DNA of 64,000 bases from JAGQSZ01 sp049647585 (GTDB lineage: Bacteria > Actinomycetota > Acidimicrobiia > Acidimicrobiales > Microtrichaceae), in the NCBI GenBank assembly GCA_049647585.1, contig JBARXY010000004.1:186001-250000 (forward strand), given 5' to 3'. A program made the translations under genes and the position numbers. The notes under the pieces are model-generated. The model searched no databases, was not told the DNA's origin, and saw only the letters and a list, made by a program, of their open reading frames with translations. Of the stretch, positions 42,684 through 52,255 are shown piece by piece (position 1 is the first letter of the stretch; each line of letters begins with the position of its first letter).

Positions 42684-45389
42684 GTGAGCGACAACCCGTA
42701 CAGACTTCCGGCATCGGCCCGACCAAGCCGCTACCGGATCGAACTGAGCCCGGACCTGGACAAGGCCCGGTTCACTGGTTCGGTCGACATTTCGATAGAT
42801 GTTTCGGTCCCGATCGACGCCCTGGTTCTCAACTCGGTGGACCTTGAAATCGAGTCGGCGACACTTGACGGCAATCGACCGCTCCGCATCGATCTCGACC
42901 CCGATTCCGAGCGGGTCACTTTCACCCCCGACCAGCCGCTGCAGGCCGGCCGTGTCGAGTTGCACGTCGAGTTTCGGGGCGTTCTCAACGACAAACTCCT
43001 GGGCTTCTACCGCTCCACGTTCGATCACAAGGACGAGGTCACCGGCAAGGTCTCCAAACGTGACCTGGCTGTGACCCAGTTCGAGTCGACCCACGCTCGC
43101 CGGGCGTTTCCGTGCTTCGACGAACCAGAGATGAAGGCGACCTTCGAGACCGCACTCGTAATCGACCGGGACCTGTTCGCGGTCTCGAACGGCGCCGAGG
43201 TTTCGCGCAGCGAACTCGCCGACGGGCGGGTGAGGGTCCAGTTCGCCGAGACGATGGTCATGTCGACCTATCTGGTCGCCTTCGTCGTCGGCCCTCTCGT
43301 CGCGACCGAGCCCCGGATGGTGGCCGGAATCGACCGGAAGATTCCGCTTCGCGTGGTCTATCCGCCCGGGTCGGGCCACCTGTGCGAGTTCGCACTCGAT
43401 GTCGCCGAGGCCGCCCTGAAGTTCTACGAGAGTTACTACGGGATCGCCTATCCGGGCGACAAGGTGGACCTGGTGGCGGTGCCCGACTTCGCCTTCGGCG
43501 CCATGGAGAATCTTGGCTGCATCACCTTCCGCGAGGTGCTGTTGCTGGTCGACCCGTCCGAGGCCACCCAACCCGAACTGCAGCGGGTAGCCGACGTCAT
43601 CAACCATGAGCTTGCCCACATGTGGTTCGGCGACTTGGTCACGATGAAGTGGTGGAACGGAATCTGGCTGAACGAGGCGTTCGCCACCTTCATGGAGATC
43701 ACCGCCAGCGACGCCTTCCGCCCCGACTGGGACGTCTGGACCAACTTCGGACTTGCACGCACCGTTGCGTTCGACACCGATGCGCTGCACTCGACCCGAC
43801 CGATCGAGTTCAGGGTCGAGAGCCCCGCCGACGCCGAAGCGATGTTCGACATTCTCACCTACGAAAAAGGTGCCTCCGTCGTGCGGATGCTCGAGCAGTA
43901 CCTGGGGGCAGAAACATTTCGCAGCGGAATTTCCGCCTACCTGAAGAAGCACGCCTACTCCACAACCGAGACCACCGACCTGTGGGACGCGCTCGAGGCC
44001 GTCAGCGGCGAGCCTGTGCGACAGATGATGGACAGCTGGATCTTCCAGGGCGGCCATCCGATCGTGACGGTCACGCCCACTGACCGCGGTGTCCGACTCA
44101 GCCAGAAGCGCTTCAGCTTCGACACCGGCGGCACGCTCGGGAACTCCCCAGGCGGCGGGGGCGGGGCGACCGAGACCTCCGGCGGCGGGAACAGCAGGGG
44201 CGCAACCGGCACGGTCGCTGCAGAGTCCGAGCAAGCCAGATGGCTGATCCCAATCAAACTGCGGGCCCGGCTCGATGGCTCGGCCGACCAGGTTCAACTC
44301 AGCCATGTTCTAGACGATGAGGTCGAGATCGATCTGGGCGGTCGCCCCAACCTGGTGCAGATAAATGGCGGCGCCAACGGTTTCTTCCGCAGCGCTCTCA
44401 GCCCGGAACTACGCGCCTCGCTGGCGCGAGACACCTCGGCCAATGCCCTCGAACGCTTCATGTTGATCGACGACACATTGGCTGCGCTCCATGCCGGAGC
44501 CGTCGACTACGACGAGGTCTGGGCCCTACTGGTAGCCATGGCTCAGAGTGAAATGGACCCGGCCGTCTGGAGGCGCATCAGCGCCGCCGCCAAGACTCTT
44601 GATCGCCTCGGCGGCCCGGAGCGAGCACCGCTCGTCAGACAGATGGTCATCGAGATGACCACGAGGCCAATGCACGACGTCAGACAGGTGCTGGACGAGG
44701 CATCGGCCGATGACGCTGCCGTTGACTCGCATCGAGGTCCCGGCAGAGTACCCAGCGCCGAATCAACCAGCGGATCCAGCCGTGATTTCACCAAGTTGGA
44801 GGAGGTCCGCGGTGTCATTACCGCCTTGCGGGGCGGTCTTGGCGCAGACGCCCAGACCCGAGCTACAGCACGCGAAGTCTTCAGAAATGACGGACAGGAC
44901 GCGTCTCTGATGGCGGCGGCGATAGAAATCGTCGCCGGGTCAGCCACTCCGGAAGAACACTCCGAACTCGAACGACGCTGGCGGGACGGATCAACTCCCC
45001 AGGAATCTCTGCGGTATCTGACATCGCTGGTGGATACCGACGATTCAGAACTGTTTGAGCGGGCGCTGGGTCTGACTCTCGTGGATGTACGCACGCAGAA
45101 CGCTCCGTATCTGTTGCGTCGGGCACTGACGAACTCCACGCTCGGCCATCTCGGGTGGAGCTTCATCCACGCAAACTGGGACTCCATTGCCAAGCGATTC
45201 CCCGCCAACAGCCTGCCGAGAATGATCGAGGGCATCCGCTCGGTCACCGACCGGAAATTGGCGGAGTCGATCCAGACCTTCCTCGGGAGCGTGAACTTCG
45301 TGTCCGGGAGCCAACAGATCGATCAGCACCTCGAAGGAATGTGGGTGTCGGTAGCGGTGGCCGAGCGTGCAAGGAAGCCCAAGGGTTGA
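42684..45389 (+). CDS. pepN: M1 family aminopeptidase (aminopeptidase N)
   Basis: A 901-residue zinc aminopeptidase. The exopeptidase motif FGAMENLGCITF (about 272-283) and HELAHMWFGDLVTM followed by WLNEAFATFME (about 308-335) supply the HExxHx18E zinc site. An ERAP1-like C-terminal helical domain follows (about 560-895). A Gly-rich insert (GGGGGATETSGGGNSRGATG, about 491-510) splits the linker before it. GTG 42684 with GGAGGA is the start. The stop overlaps the TTG of the phosphoesterase (TTGA). Confidence 0.93.
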   Translation: MSDNPYRLPASARPSRYRIELSPDLDKARFTGSVDISIDVSVPIDALVLNSVDLEIESATLDGNRPLRIDLDPDSERVTFTPDQPLQAGRVELHVEFRGVLNDKLLGFYRSTFDHKDEVTGKVSKRDLAVTQFESTHARRAFPCFDEPEMKATFETALVIDRDLFAVSNGAEVSRSELADGRVRVQFAETMVMSTYLVAFVVGPLVATEPRMVAGIDRKIPLRVVYPPGSGHLCEFALDVAEAALKFYESYYGIAYPGDKVDLVAVPDFAFGAMENLGCITFREVLLLVDPSEATQPELQRVADVINHELAHMWFGDLVTMKWWNGIWLNEAFATFMEITASDAFRPDWDVWTNFGLARTVAFDTDALHSTRPIEFRVESPADAEAMFDILTYEKGASVVRMLEQYLGAETFRSGISAYLKKHAYSTTETTDLWDALEAVSGEPVRQMMDSWIFQGGHPIVTVTPTDRGVRLSQKRFSFDTGGTLGNSPGGGGGATETSGGGNSRGATGTVAAESEQARWLIPIKLRARLDGSADQVQLSHVLDDEVEIDLGGRPNLVQINGGANGFFRSALSPELRASLARDTSANALERFMLIDDTLAALHAGAVDYDEVWALLVAMAQSEMDPAVWRRISAAAKTLDRLGGPERAPLVRQMVIEMTTRPMHDVRQVLDEASADDAAVDSHRGPGRVPSAESTSGSSRDFTKLEEVRGVITALRGGLGADAQTRATAREVFRNDGQDASLMAAAIEIVAGSATPEEHSELERRWRDGSTPQESLRYLTSLVDTDDSELFERALGLTLVDVRTQNAPYLLRRALTNSTLGHLGWSFIHANWDSIAKRFPANSLPRMIEGIRSVTDRKLAESIQTFLGSVNFVSGSQQIDQHLEGMWVSVAVAERARKPKG

Positions 45390-46627
45390 GCACGTCACTC
45401 CGCTCGTCCAGCCAGGTAGGGGCAGCAGAACGTCTGCTCAGAGCGGGTTCGCGTCCCGGGGCGGTCGACCTGTTCGCAATCGAACCTGACCGGATCCAGA
45501 TCGTCTGGCCCGAAGGCTGTCGCTCCCCTATCCGTGCGCACATCGATGGTAGGACCGTGGACCTCGACTCCGCTTCGATCCCAAGTGGTGCCGGCTCTGC
45601 GGTGATCGCCGACCTGAGCCCGGGCACCCCCTACGAGCTCACCTTCACGTGCCGGAGCGCTGCCGGATCCGCCACAACGAAGCGTCGGTTCAGGACGCCC
45701 GAATCACCATTGGGTGCCGAGTTGTTCCGCTTCGCAACCATGAGCGACCTGCACCTGGGCCGTGGTGCCCTTGAGTACCGGGGTCCGGTCGCCCACCTCA
45801 GCCACAACAGCTCAGAAGAGGATGTTGCGACCAGGGAGAGCTCGTCCGCCGACGTTCAGCTCCGGATCGCCCGCTCGGCCGTCAGTGAAGCTCTGGAGTG
45901 GGGAGCGCAGCATCTGGTCCTCAAGGGTGACGTCTGCGACCAGGGCTACGACTGGATCTGGGACCAGGCCGCAAGCCTCCTTGGAGATCTGCCTATTCCG
46001 GTGTCGATCATCCCGGGCAACCACGACACCGGACAACTCCGGAAGCTCGAACCGGAATTCGCAGCCAAGGACCGGGGCCTGCATGTGACCCGCTCCCCGG
46101 AGGCGGTCGAGTTACCCGGAATGTCGCTGATCCTGGTGGATTCAACCGTCCCCGGGACCAGCTGGGGATCCCTCGACCGGTCGGCGGATGAGGTCGCAGA
46201 TCTGGCCTCGCACGCCCGCCGCTCAGGCCGAGGGGTAGCAGTGATGTCGCACCACCATCCTCAGCGGTTTGCCGTCCCGCTGTTCTGGCCCCACGGCGTA
46301 CCCGGTCCCGATGCCGGCAGGTTCGTCTCATCCCTCGGCAAGGCAGACCCGGCTGCCTTCGTTTCATCCGGTCACACGCACCGGTGTCGGCGTCGCAAGG
46401 TCGGTGGTGTCGCCTGGAGCGAGGTCGCGGCCACCAGTCAGTTCCCCGGGGTCTGGGCCGGCTATGTCGTCCACGAAGGTGGGCTCCGCCAGACGGTGCA
46501 CCGCATTGCCGACCCCGCCAGTCTGGAGTTGATCGAGCCGGGGCGTGCGCTGCTCAGTGGGATCTGGGCGCTCTGGTCGACCGGAAACCTGTCCGACCGC
46601 TGCTTCAATGTGGGCTGGACCCGCTAG
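45386..46627 (+). CDS. Calcineurin-like metallophosphoesterase
   Basis: A 413-residue protein. An N-terminal fibronectin-like domain (about 25-110: VIADLSPGTPYELTFTCRSA) precedes a phosphoesterase with SDLHLGRG (D-x-H), LKGDVCDQG (G-D), IPGNHDTG (G-N-H-D), MSHHHPQR and SSGHTHRCR (G-H-x-H), the full two-metal set. The TTG start overlaps the aminopeptidase stop, an unusual but supported coupling. No signal peptide is visible, so it is probably cytoplasmic. Confidence 0.85.
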   Translation: MSTSLRSSSQVGAAERLLRAGSRPGAVDLFAIEPDRIQIVWPEGCRSPIRAHIDGRTVDLDSASIPSGAGSAVIADLSPGTPYELTFTCRSAAGSATTKRRFRTPESPLGAELFRFATMSDLHLGRGALEYRGPVAHLSHNSSEEDVATRESSSADVQLRIARSAVSEALEWGAQHLVLKGDVCDQGYDWIWDQAASLLGDLPIPVSIIPGNHDTGQLRKLEPEFAAKDRGLHVTRSPEAVELPGMSLILVDSTVPGTSWGSLDRSADEVADLASHARRSGRGVAVMSHHHPQRFAVPLFWPHGVPGPDAGRFVSSLGKADPAAFVSSGHTHRCRRRKVGGVAWSEVAATSQFPGVWAGYVVHEGGLRQTVHRIADPASLELIEPGRALLSGIWALWSTGNLSDRCFNVGWTR

Positions 46628-46721
46628 ATCCCATCAGCCAGCCGCCTAGTTCCGCTGGCTCCCATCCGGTTGCCGCCCCTGGTTCCGGCCAGTTCCAGTC
46701 AGCCAGCAGACAAGCCTCCGG

Positions 46722-46768
46722 GAAGTGTCATTGGAGTGGTCGATATACGACCACTCCAATGACACTTC
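46722..46768. repeat. 47-nt hairpin element, copy 1
   Basis: A perfect 21-bp inverted repeat (46722-46742 with 46748-46768) with a 5-base ATATA loop, between convergent genes. Two flanking bases on each side (GG, TC) are shared with copy 2 and would add a G-U and a G-C pair in a plus-strand RNA. Compared with copy 2 it has C and G at stem positions 8 and 15, with the partners changed to match. No T-tract follows. A bidirectional terminator, a REP-like element or a small MITE are possible. Confidence 0.9.
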
Positions 46769-46784
46769 TCTGCGATACACGGTC

Positions 46785-47996
46785 CTAGAGCGAGATGTCG
46801 CCGCTGCGGCTCAGGTAAGTCATGGCGACGGCCGCGTGGAGCGCCGCCCCGTTTGCCATCGACTCCTCGTGCAGGATCATCCGGTTGGAGTGGCAACTCG
46901 GCGCAGAGAACGGGTCGGGATTCTCGGGAGGGCAGACTCCAAGGAACAGCATCGCGCCCGGGACCTTCTGCAGGACGTAGGAGAAGTCCTCGGCCCCCAT
47001 TACGGGTGAATCCATCTGGTAGCTGTGTCCTGGACCGAAGGTGTCGTCGACCACGGAGGCTGCGAAGGCAGCGAACGCCGAGTCGTTGACCGTGACCGGG
47101 TAACCCTCGATCGTCTTGACCGAAACTTCGCACTCGTGGGCCGAAGCGACACCGTTGGCGACGGTCGAGATCCGCTCCAGAACGTCCTTGCGCGAGCGTT
47201 CCGACACAGCCCTGACCGTTCCGCTCAGGTTGGCCACCTCTGGGATGACGTTGTCGGTGGTGCCCGTCTCGATCTTGGCAATCGTGACGACAACGGGGTC
47301 GAAGACGTCGACGGTCCGGGTGACCATCGACTGAAGCGCGAGCACCACCTCGCATGCGACCGGCACCGGGTCGCGCGCCCAGTGCGGCGTCGAAGCGTGC
47401 CCGCCGCGGCCCTTCACCTGTATCTGGACCACGTCGGCCGAGGCCATCGCGGCGCCCGGCTTCCAGGCAACAATTCCCGCTGGGACGTTGGGTGCGACGT
47501 GGAGCGCGAAAGCGGCGTCGACGCCCTCCAGGACGTCCTGGTCCATCATGAGCAGCGCCCCTCCGTCGCCTTCTTCACCGGGCTGGAACATGAAGCGCAC
47601 CCGGCCCTTCAGGTCGGCCTTGGCTGCTACCAGCAGGTGGGCGGCACCGACGAGCATCGCGGTGTGGGCATCGTGGCCACAGGCGTGCATCCGGTTCTCG
47701 ACCTCGCTGGCGAAATCCAGATCGGTGTCCTCGGGCATCGGTAGCGCATCCATGTCACCGCGCAACAGAATCGTCGGCCCCGGACGTCCGGTGTCGAGCT
47801 CCGCGATGACCGAACTGAGACCCTTGCCGACATCGACGCGCAGGCCCAGTCCCTCCAGCGATTCCATCACGGCACGCTGTGTCAGCGGCAGGTCCAGTCC
47901 GAGTTCTGGCTGACGATGAATGGTTCGACGCAGGTCGACCATGGTCGGCAACACGTCCTGCGCTGCGCTCATCAGTCCTTCGTCAATGACGGTCAT
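46785..47996 (-). CDS. M20 family amidohydrolase/carboxypeptidase
   Basis: A 403-residue M20D-type amidohydrolase. RRTIHRQPELG (about 23-33), LLRGDMDALPM, MHACGHDAHTAML (metal His and Asp), FQPGEEGDGGA (catalytic Glu pair) and the late metal His near GAEDFSYVLQ are present. The group includes hippurate, N-acyl amino-acid and indole-acetyl-amino-acid hydrolases; the substrate is unknown. ATG 47996 follows GAGGGGGG. Confidence 0.92.
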   Translation of the reverse strand: MTVIDEGLMSAAQDVLPTMVDLRRTIHRQPELGLDLPLTQRAVMESLEGLGLRVDVGKGLSSVIAELDTGRPGPTILLRGDMDALPMPEDTDLDFASEVENRMHACGHDAHTAMLVGAAHLLVAAKADLKGRVRFMFQPGEEGDGGALLMMDQDVLEGVDAAFALHVAPNVPAGIVAWKPGAAMASADVVQIQVKGRGGHASTPHWARDPVPVACEVVLALQSMVTRTVDVFDPVVVTIAKIETGTTDNVIPEVANLSGTVRAVSERSRKDVLERISTVANGVASAHECEVSVKTIEGYPVTVNDSAFAAFAASVVDDTFGPGHSYQMDSPVMGAEDFSYVLQKVPGAMLFLGVCPPENPDPFSAPSCHSNRMILHEESMANGAALHAAVAMTYLSRSGDISL

Positions 47997-48068
47997 TTTC
48001 CCCCCTCGGGCGGTACCGCCCAATTCCTTCTCGCCCAAACTATTGCAGATTCAAATTCCTCAGCGGCT

Positions 48069-48701
48069 TTAGACCGTCAGTGCCAGCACCAAGCCGATCT
48101 GGCCAATATGGTACGTCACCATCACCAGCAGGGACCGGCCCGGGAGCGGCGCCACGAAGCGATCCCAACCGATGCAGGCGTCCGAGAAGAAGAACAGCAG
48201 CGACCCTGCGATTGCCCACGGATTGCCCGTCCCGATAGCGGCGACGACCATCACTGAAATGACGCACATGTAGACGCCGACCGGCGCGGCCATCGCCCGC
48301 TCCTTCAGTGCCGCACCCCGGACGATCCGTGTCCCGACGATGCCCGCGGCGAGCAACACGACGACCAGTCCGACGAGTAGCGGGACGAGGGTCACCCCGA
48401 GGATCAGCAACGCAACGATGTACGCAATGTGGGCCAGCAGAAACCCGACCAGACCCTGCAGGAAGTAGTTCTCGCCCAACATAAGACAGACGTCGCCGAT
48501 GAGTGACAGGACCAGGCCGACGACCAGCACCGCTCGGGCGGTGCTGTCCGAGGGGTCTGAGATCGCCAGAGCCGCTGCGACGAGCACCACCATCGTCAGC
48601 GGTTTGAAAACGTACTCCCACGGCTTTTTGCCCGTGTAGGCAGCCCACCAGTCGACGGCGGCCACTACAACGGTGAGACCGATCAGAATTGGGACCATCA
48701 A
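48069..48701 (-). CDS. YhhN family membrane protein (lysoplasmalogenase-like)
   Basis: A 210-residue protein with about eight hydrophobic segments. KPWEYVFKPLTMVVLVAAAL (about 26-45), SLIGDVCLMLGENYFLQGLV (about 65-84) and SDACIGWDRFV near 175 carry the conserved charged residues (K-P, G-D, S-D) of the YhhN/TMEM86 family, whose animal member hydrolyses the vinyl-ether bond of lysoplasmalogens. Confidence 0.88.
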   Translation of the reverse strand: MMVPILIGLTVVVAAVDWWAAYTGKKPWEYVFKPLTMVVLVAAALAISDPSDSTARAVLVVGLVLSLIGDVCLMLGENYFLQGLVGFLLAHIAYIVALLILGVTLVPLLVGLVVVLLAAGIVGTRIVRGAALKERAMAAPVGVYMCVISVMVVAAIGTGNPWAIAGSLLFFFSDACIGWDRFVAPLPGRSLLVMVTYHIGQIGLVLALTV

Positions 48702-48723
48702 TCGCCCGTCCGAACTTCGGAGG

Positions 48724-49929
48724 TCAACCGAGGGCCGACATGGCCGAGTCCCAGTCGAGTGATTCCTGCATCCTCATCCGCACCATCATCACGTGGCGGG
48801 GACGACTCACTCCCAGGACTGCGCTGCACCTGTCTCCTCGTTTGAACATTGCGACGAATCGCCGGTCCTCGACCGACCCAACCGGGATTACGACTTCGTC
48901 GGTGGCACTGGGCAATCCGGCCATCTGAATCTTGAGATCATACTGATCCGACCAGAACCACGGGACGGACGCGAACGGCTCCGGCTGACCCTGACCCAAT
49001 TCGGCGAGCAGACGTCGGGCGACATGGCCGCCCTGTTCGATCGCGTTCTCCCACTGTTCGATCCGCATCGTCTGACCGAAGTGCGGGTTTGGCCACGACG
49101 CCACATCACCTGCGGCCACGATGCCGGGAGCGGCCAGACAGGTCTCGTCGCAGACGACGCCGTTGTCCAGCGTCAATCCGGAACCGACGAGCCACTCGGT
49201 GTTGAGGGTCACCCCTATCCCGACCACGATCACGTCGGCATCGATCCGGCTGCCGTCGTCGAGTTCGACCCCGGTGACGTTGACGCCCTGGTCATCGGCC
49301 AGCAGGCGGCTGACCCCGACCCCAAGGCGAACGTCGACTCCGTTGTCGCCGTGGAGATCGGCGATGAAACTACCGATCTTCCCGGGCAGGACCCGACCGA
49401 GCGGCAGCGGAGCGGCCTCGATCATGGTCACCTCCAGGCCCAATGATCGACAACTTGCCGCAACCTCGGCACCAATGAATCCGGCGCCGATGACGACCAC
49501 CCGATTTGGTTGACGCTCAAGGTCCGCCCGCAGCGCCAGGCTGTCGGCCATATCGCGAAGCACATGCACGCCCTTAAGCGCCGGGCCGGGAAGTCGGCGG
49601 GCGCTCGAGCCCGTGGCTATGACTATCCCCTCGGCCGAGATGCTCGAGCCGTCGGACAGGCCGACCTCGAGCTTCGATGCATCCAGGGACACCGCTGCCA
49701 CACCGAGGCGCAGGTCCAGATCCAGGTCGGGCAGCTTCTCGCTCAGGCGATGGACCGCTCGTTCGGGTGGCCATTCACCCGAGAGGATCTGCTTGGAGAG
49801 TGGGGGTCTGTCAGGTGGTAGCTCGGCGCTGGGATCCACGACGATCACCTCGCCGGTGAATCCCTCCGTTCGAAGAGCCTCAGCCGCAGTGAGGCCTGCG
49901 AGGGATGCGCCAGCGATCAGGATCGCCAT
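48724..49929 (-). CDS. Ferredoxin reductase, FAD/NAD(P)H-dependent
   Basis: A 401-residue protein with two dinucleotide folds. FAD: ILIAGASLAGLTAAEALR (about 3-20). NAD(P): RVVVIGAGFIGAEVAASCRS (about 144-163). A TGSSAR and GIVAAGDVASW complete the FAD site. The C-terminal reductase domain (SVPWFWSDQYDLKIQMAG) is that of rubredoxin/ferredoxin-NAD reductases serving P450s or Rieske oxygenases. It starts 5 bases after the ferredoxin stop. No P450 is nearby; the Rieske oxygenase at 52.8 kb is a possible client. Confidence 0.92.
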   Translation of the reverse strand: MAILIAGASLAGLTAAEALRTEGFTGEVIVVDPSAELPPDRPPLSKQILSGEWPPERAVHRLSEKLPDLDLDLRLGVAAVSLDASKLEVGLSDGSSISAEGIVIATGSSARRLPGPALKGVHVLRDMADSLALRADLERQPNRVVVIGAGFIGAEVAASCRSLGLEVTMIEAAPLPLGRVLPGKIGSFIADLHGDNGVDVRLGVGVSRLLADDQGVNVTGVELDDGSRIDADVIVVGIGVTLNTEWLVGSGLTLDNGVVCDETCLAAPGIVAAGDVASWPNPHFGQTMRIEQWENAIEQGGHVARRLLAELGQGQPEPFASVPWFWSDQYDLKIQMAGLPSATDEVVIPVGSVEDRRFVAMFKRGDRCSAVLGVSRPRHVMMVRMRMQESLDWDSAMSALG

Positions 49930-49934
49930 GGCGG

Positions 49935-50126
49935 TCAGTCCTCGATCGTTATCGCCTGTTTCGGACAGCGGCGGGCGGCCTCTTCGCAACGCTCGCGGTG
50001 TTCTTCACCGGGCTCCTCCTGGAGGATGTAGAGCATGTCGTCGTCCCGCACTTCAAACACTTCTGGGTCAATTCCCATGCAAATAGCGTTGCTTTCGCAC
50101 AGGTCGTAGTCGACGATCACCTTCAC
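49935..50126 (-). CDS. P450-type ferredoxin
   Basis: A 63-residue ferredoxin. Cysteines occur at DLCESNAIC (about 10 and 16) and in RCEEAARRCP (about 46 and 54), the layout of small actinobacterial 3Fe-4S or 4Fe-4S ferredoxins where the second Cys of C-x2-C is replaced. GTG start. It forms a two-gene unit with the reductase and would pass electrons to an oxygenase. Confidence 0.9.
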   Translation of the reverse strand: MKVIVDYDLCESNAICMGIDPEVFEVRDDDMLYILQEEPGEEHRERCEEAARRCPKQAITIED

Positions 50127-50241
50127 TTGGAACCCCCATGAGCCGTGTCAGCGTGCAGTTATGAGTCAGCCTGCAATGTAGCGCCCGTCGACCGACACGC
50201 CAGACCTGGGGTCAGGCGTCACATTCGCGTCAGGCGCTACC

Positions 50242-51435
50242 GTGCGAGTTGTGACGATGCCATCCCCAAAGCATTCCGGCCAATCATCCTCTTCCGGGCT
50301 CGACGCTGCGGCGCTTCAGAAGCTCCGAGAACGCATCGGCGACGAGATCGATTCGGGTCGCATGCCATCCGCGCAGTTTGCGTTCGCCCGCAATGGCCGG
50401 ATCGAGTTGGCCGAGAGCTTCGGCGAGGCTTCCGATTCGACAGCGTTCAACATCTTCTCGGCGACAAAGGCGCTGATCGCAGGGGTGGTCTGGCAACTCA
50501 TCGGGGAAGGCAAGCTCAAGACCGGGACCAGGGCGATAGAGCTGATCCCCGAACTCGGAACCAAGGGCAGCACTCCGGAGTGGTTGGCCAAGGTCACCCT
50601 CGAACAGCTGCTCACCCATACCTCCGGCTTCCCGACAGCTCCGCTGGGTCCGCCCAACTGGGACACCCGGAGCGGGCGGTTGGAGGTCCTTTCGAAATGG
50701 CGGGGAACTTTCGAGCCGGGAACGCACTTCGAATACCACCCGACAGCGGCCCACTGGGTCGTAGCCGAGATGATCGAGGCGGTCGAAGGGCGTGACTTCC
50801 GTGAAGTCGTTCGGGACCGGATACTCACACCGCTCTCGCTGACGGACATGCACTTGGGTCCCGAAAGCGCCGAGGTCGAGGTCGCCCCGTTGGTAGCTGT
50901 GGGCGAGGTTCCGACGGCCGAGGAATGGAAGGCGACGTTCGGCGATCTTGAGTTCCAACTGGGTGAGGTAACGCCCGAGATATTGGTGGCGTTCAACGAT
51001 CCTGGGATCAGGGCGGTCGGTGTCCCCGGTGGCGGGGGCACGGCCACAGCGAGCGCAATCGCCATGTATTACCAGGCGTTTCTTCACAACACGGGTGGAC
51101 TGTGGGACCCGGAGGTTCTGGCCGACGGAATCGGACACATCCGCTGCACCCTGCCCGACCCGGTCACCGGGGTTCCTGCCAACCGGACCCTCGGGCTGGT
51201 CCGCTCTGGTGACGACGGCAAATCGTCGTTCCGCGGAATGGGACCGACCGTGTCTCCGCTGGCCTTCGGGCACAACGGAGCGGGCGGGCAGATCGCCTGG
51301 GGCGACCCAGAGACCGGGTACTCGTTTGCGTTCACAACGTCCGCACTCGAGCTGAACTTCATCAAGGAAGCCCGTCGGATTCTTTCGATCACCTCCAAGG
51401 CCGGTCTGTGTACCCGCCCGCAGGTGGCTCGCTGA
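50242..51435 (+). CDS. Serine hydrolase of the beta-lactamase class C fold
   Basis: A 397-residue protein. FSATKA (S-x-x-K nucleophile and base, about 72-77), YHPTAAHW (Y-x-x position, about 166) and a late HNGAGGQ (about 349) make up the usual S-x-x-K/Y/H-x-G arrangement of esterase/beta-lactamase-fold enzymes. No signal peptide is evident, so a cytoplasmic esterase is more likely than a penicillin-binding enzyme. GTG start; the stop overlaps the GNAT gene (TGATG). Confidence 0.88.
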   Translation: MRVVTMPSPKHSGQSSSSGLDAAALQKLRERIGDEIDSGRMPSAQFAFARNGRIELAESFGEASDSTAFNIFSATKALIAGVVWQLIGEGKLKTGTRAIELIPELGTKGSTPEWLAKVTLEQLLTHTSGFPTAPLGPPNWDTRSGRLEVLSKWRGTFEPGTHFEYHPTAAHWVVAEMIEAVEGRDFREVVRDRILTPLSLTDMHLGPESAEVEVAPLVAVGEVPTAEEWKATFGDLEFQLGEVTPEILVAFNDPGIRAVGVPGGGGTATASAIAMYYQAFLHNTGGLWDPEVLADGIGHIRCTLPDPVTGVPANRTLGLVRSGDDGKSSFRGMGPTVSPLAFGHNGAGGQIAWGDPETGYSFAFTTSALELNFIKEARRILSITSKAGLCTRPQVAR

Positions 51436-52055
51436 TGGGTACGCTCGACGATCTTCCGGCGCCCAAGTCGGTCCGACAGGGTCGACCGGATGAGTGGCGT
51501 CGCATCGGCAAGATGTTGGCCGACGCCTTCCAGGATGATCCGGTGTGGCTGTGGGTCGCGCCCAACGAGGCGCGTCGGCTCAAATATCTGGAGGCGATGT
51601 TTTCGGAGGTCATCCGCTCTCGGGTCATCGACGGCTTGAGCTATACGACCGACACCTACGAGGGCGCCGCCATCTGGGCCGAACCCGGCAAGTGGAAGAT
51701 GACCGCCAAGGAGAACCTGCGGTCACTCGTACCGTCCGTGCAGACGATCGGAATCGGTCCGCTTCGACGTGGACTGAAAGCGCTGACGGTGATCGACAAA
51801 CTGCACCCCAAGGAGCCCCACTGGTACTTGGAGTTCCTGGCTGCCAGAGTCGATCAGCGCGGCAAGGGCTTTGGATCGGCGGTCCTCAGACCGATGCTCG
51901 AACGTTGTGATTTCGAGGTTATGCCCGCGTATCTGGAGAGCTCCAAGAAGGAGAACATTCCGTTCTATGAACGCTGGGGCTTCGAGGTGATGAGCGAGTT
52001 CAAGCTTGGCGACGACGGCCCCTCGATGTGGAACATGTGGCGCGACCCTCGCTGA
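51435..52055 (+). CDS. GNAT family acetyltransferase
   Basis: A 206-residue acetyltransferase. The acetyl-CoA loop LAARVDQRGKGFGSAVLRPM (about 141-160) has the R-G-K-G-x-G form and the following ENIPFYERWGFEV (about 175-187) is the standard beta6-alpha4 region. The ATG shares an A with the TGA of the hydrolase gene. Substrate unknown. Confidence 0.88.
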   Translation: MGTLDDLPAPKSVRQGRPDEWRRIGKMLADAFQDDPVWLWVAPNEARRLKYLEAMFSEVIRSRVIDGLSYTTDTYEGAAIWAEPGKWKMTAKENLRSLVPSVQTIGIGPLRRGLKALTVIDKLHPKEPHWYLEFLAARVDQRGKGFGSAVLRPMLERCDFEVMPAYLESSKKENIPFYERWGFEVMSEFKLGDDGPSMWNMWRDPR

Positions 52056-52255
52056 AGCATCACTGATGGTCGCACTGGACCGCGTCCCGCGGGAGTCGAC
52101 CAGGACAAATCCGGTGACAAGCCGGGCCTGTTGGGGCACGATATCTGAGGTTCTCGGAGGGGCCGGACCGCAGAGTTCGCTCTGCCCGTCCAACCCATCG
52201 ACGGCGAATCGGATTTGAATTAGTGGACGGATCGACGTCGAAGGGTTGGTGAGAC

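Noticed and set aside
42657..44306. 549-codon minus-strand frame antisense to the aminopeptidase
   Set aside because: The opposite strand carries GAMEN and HExxH motifs, so this is a shadow frame.
46722..46768. Classical rho-independent terminator
   Set aside because: The stem is far longer than typical, the pairing is AT-rich in places and no T-tract follows on either strand; terminator function is kept only as one possibility.
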